Of a stretch of 14,885 nt of DNA, positions 14,334-14,885 are shown in pieces (position 1 is the stretch's first letter; each line of letters begins with the position of its first letter). This DNA is from Sabulitectum sp964571965. Lineage in GTDB: Bacteria > Fermentibacterota > Fermentibacteria > Fermentibacterales > JCC-6. Location of the stretch: NCBI GenBank assembly GCA_964571965.1, contig CAZNFQ010000052.1, forward strand, positions 1 through 14,885, in the 5' to 3' direction. A program made the position numbers and the translations under genes. Under the pieces are notes generated by a model. The model was given only the letters and a program-made list of their open reading frames with translations. It did no database searches and was not told where the DNA came from.

Positions 14334-14354
14334 TGATAGAGGAAGGGGACTTTT

Positions 14355-14885
14355 ATGAGTAAAACACTTCTTATGGGTCTTGTGCTGATAATGGCGACCG
14401 CCGCCTCGGCACAATGGTCAGAGAACTTCGATTCCTATGCTGCAGGTTCAGGAATTTATGGACAGGGCGGATGGACTTGCTGGGGAGACGATCCCGCATT
14501 CGATGCCTACGTAAGTGCAGATCAGTTCCAGAGTACACCGAACTCGCTTCAGATCATCGAAACCTCAGACGCTGTACAGGAACTCAATATTACCAGCGGC
14601 GACTGGGTAATTACTGCCTGGCACTACATTCCATCAACCGCCACAGGCGAACAGTTCTTCATTCTGCTCACCTATTACGAAGGTGCAAGCAGCGACTGGG
14701 CACTTCAGCTCAAGTTCGACAATGACATCGGCCAGATGTCCGTGGAAGAAGGCTCAGGTCTGGTTGACATCATCGATGACCAGTGGGTCGAGGTTAAGGT
14801 TGAGATAATGCTTGGCGCCAACACCCCGAACCTCTACTACAACGGCAACTTCGTGGAAACCATTCCATGGTCTCCAACCAGCGGC
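14355..14885 (+). CDS. Secreted jelly-roll (concanavalin A-like) protein, N-terminal part
   Basis: The open frame runs 177 codons to the window edge without a stop. A signal peptide is clear: MSKTLL, a hydrophobic core, then cleavage after ATAASA, leaving QWSENFDSY at the mature N-terminus. The mature part is rich in Trp, Tyr, Asp and Ser, with beta-strand patterns such as NFDSYAAG, NSLQIIET, WVITAWHYIP and WALQLKFDND, resembling concanavalin A-like/LamG-type beta-sandwich domains that bind carbohydrate or act as adhesive modules. No catalytic motif is visible. Proteins of this type in FCB bacteria often carry a C-terminal T9SS sorting domain, which would lie outside the window. The ribosome binding site AGGAAGGGG precedes the ATG. 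This gene faces away from the STAS-like gene across a 188-bp intergenic region. Confidence 0.85.
   Translation, partial: MSKTLLMGLVLIMATAASAQWSENFDSYAAGSGIYGQGGWTCWGDDPAFDAYVSADQFQSTPNSLQIIETSDAVQELNITSGDWVITAWHYIPSTATGEQFFILLTYYEGASSDWALQLKFDNDIGQMSVEEGSGLVDIIDDQWVEVKVEIMLGANTPNLYYNGNFVETIPWSPTSG

Overview
This window looks like chromosomal DNA from an uncultured bacterium of the FCB (Fibrobacteres-Chlorobi-Bacteroidetes) superphylum. It is not typical Bacteroidetes: base composition is roughly balanced, and good GGAGG-type ribosome binding sites precede several genes. The main clue is a PorX-type response regulator (receiver domain plus PglZ/alkaline-phosphatase-superfamily domain) beside a PorY-like histidine kinase, a pair known from organisms with the type IX secretion system (T9SS). 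A candidate phylum such as Fermentibacteria would fit, but that is a guess from gene content.

Layout. (1) 1-2303: a partial minus-strand tRNA (anticodon CAU) with its promoter, then a two-gene minus-strand unit: a 591-aa unrecognised protein with possible ACT-like repeats, followed by an overlapping two-helix membrane protein. (2) 2304-2411: a plus-strand tRNA-Val(UAC) with promoter and a strong intrinsic terminator. (3) 2410-10888: a nine-gene minus-strand operon, read from 10888 downwards: LarA-family protein, PorY-like kinase, PorX-like regulator, TsaE, TsaB, a RimI-purine nucleoside phosphorylase fusion, FolC, a small DUF3098-like membrane protein, and an FGE-sulfatase-fold lipoprotein. 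Nearly all junctions are 4-nt ATGA overlaps, longer overlaps or gaps of a few bases. (4) 10956-13369: divergent plus-strand pair: a 629-aa membrane protein with duplicated Tim44-like plus zinc-ribbon modules and a TerB-like C-terminus, and a single-HKD phospholipase-D-family protein. (5) 13356-14166: two minus-strand genes (unrecognised 142-aa protein and STAS/SpoIIAA-like protein) that converge on the previous pair through a shared 14-bp perfect palindrome. (6) 14355-14885: the start of a secreted jelly-roll-like protein, cut by the window edge, with a clear promoter and a palindrome at its predicted transcription start.

How they fit. The long operon mixes housekeeping functions (TsaE/TsaB for t6A tRNA modification, RimI for ribosomal protein acetylation, purine salvage, folate polyglutamylation) with an envelope signalling pair and an FGE-fold lipoprotein, the same fold as the T9SS lipoproteins GldK/PorK and GldJ. 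The secreted protein at the right edge could be a T9SS cargo, but its C-terminus, where a sorting domain would be, is outside the window. The most notable items are the PorXY-like pair with a CxxC/CxxC cluster in the extracytoplasmic sensor, the RimI-PNP fusion, the duplicated Tim44/zinc-ribbon/TerB protein with its PLD partner, and the palindromic convergent gene ends. No mobile element, CRISPR array or prophage was seen.
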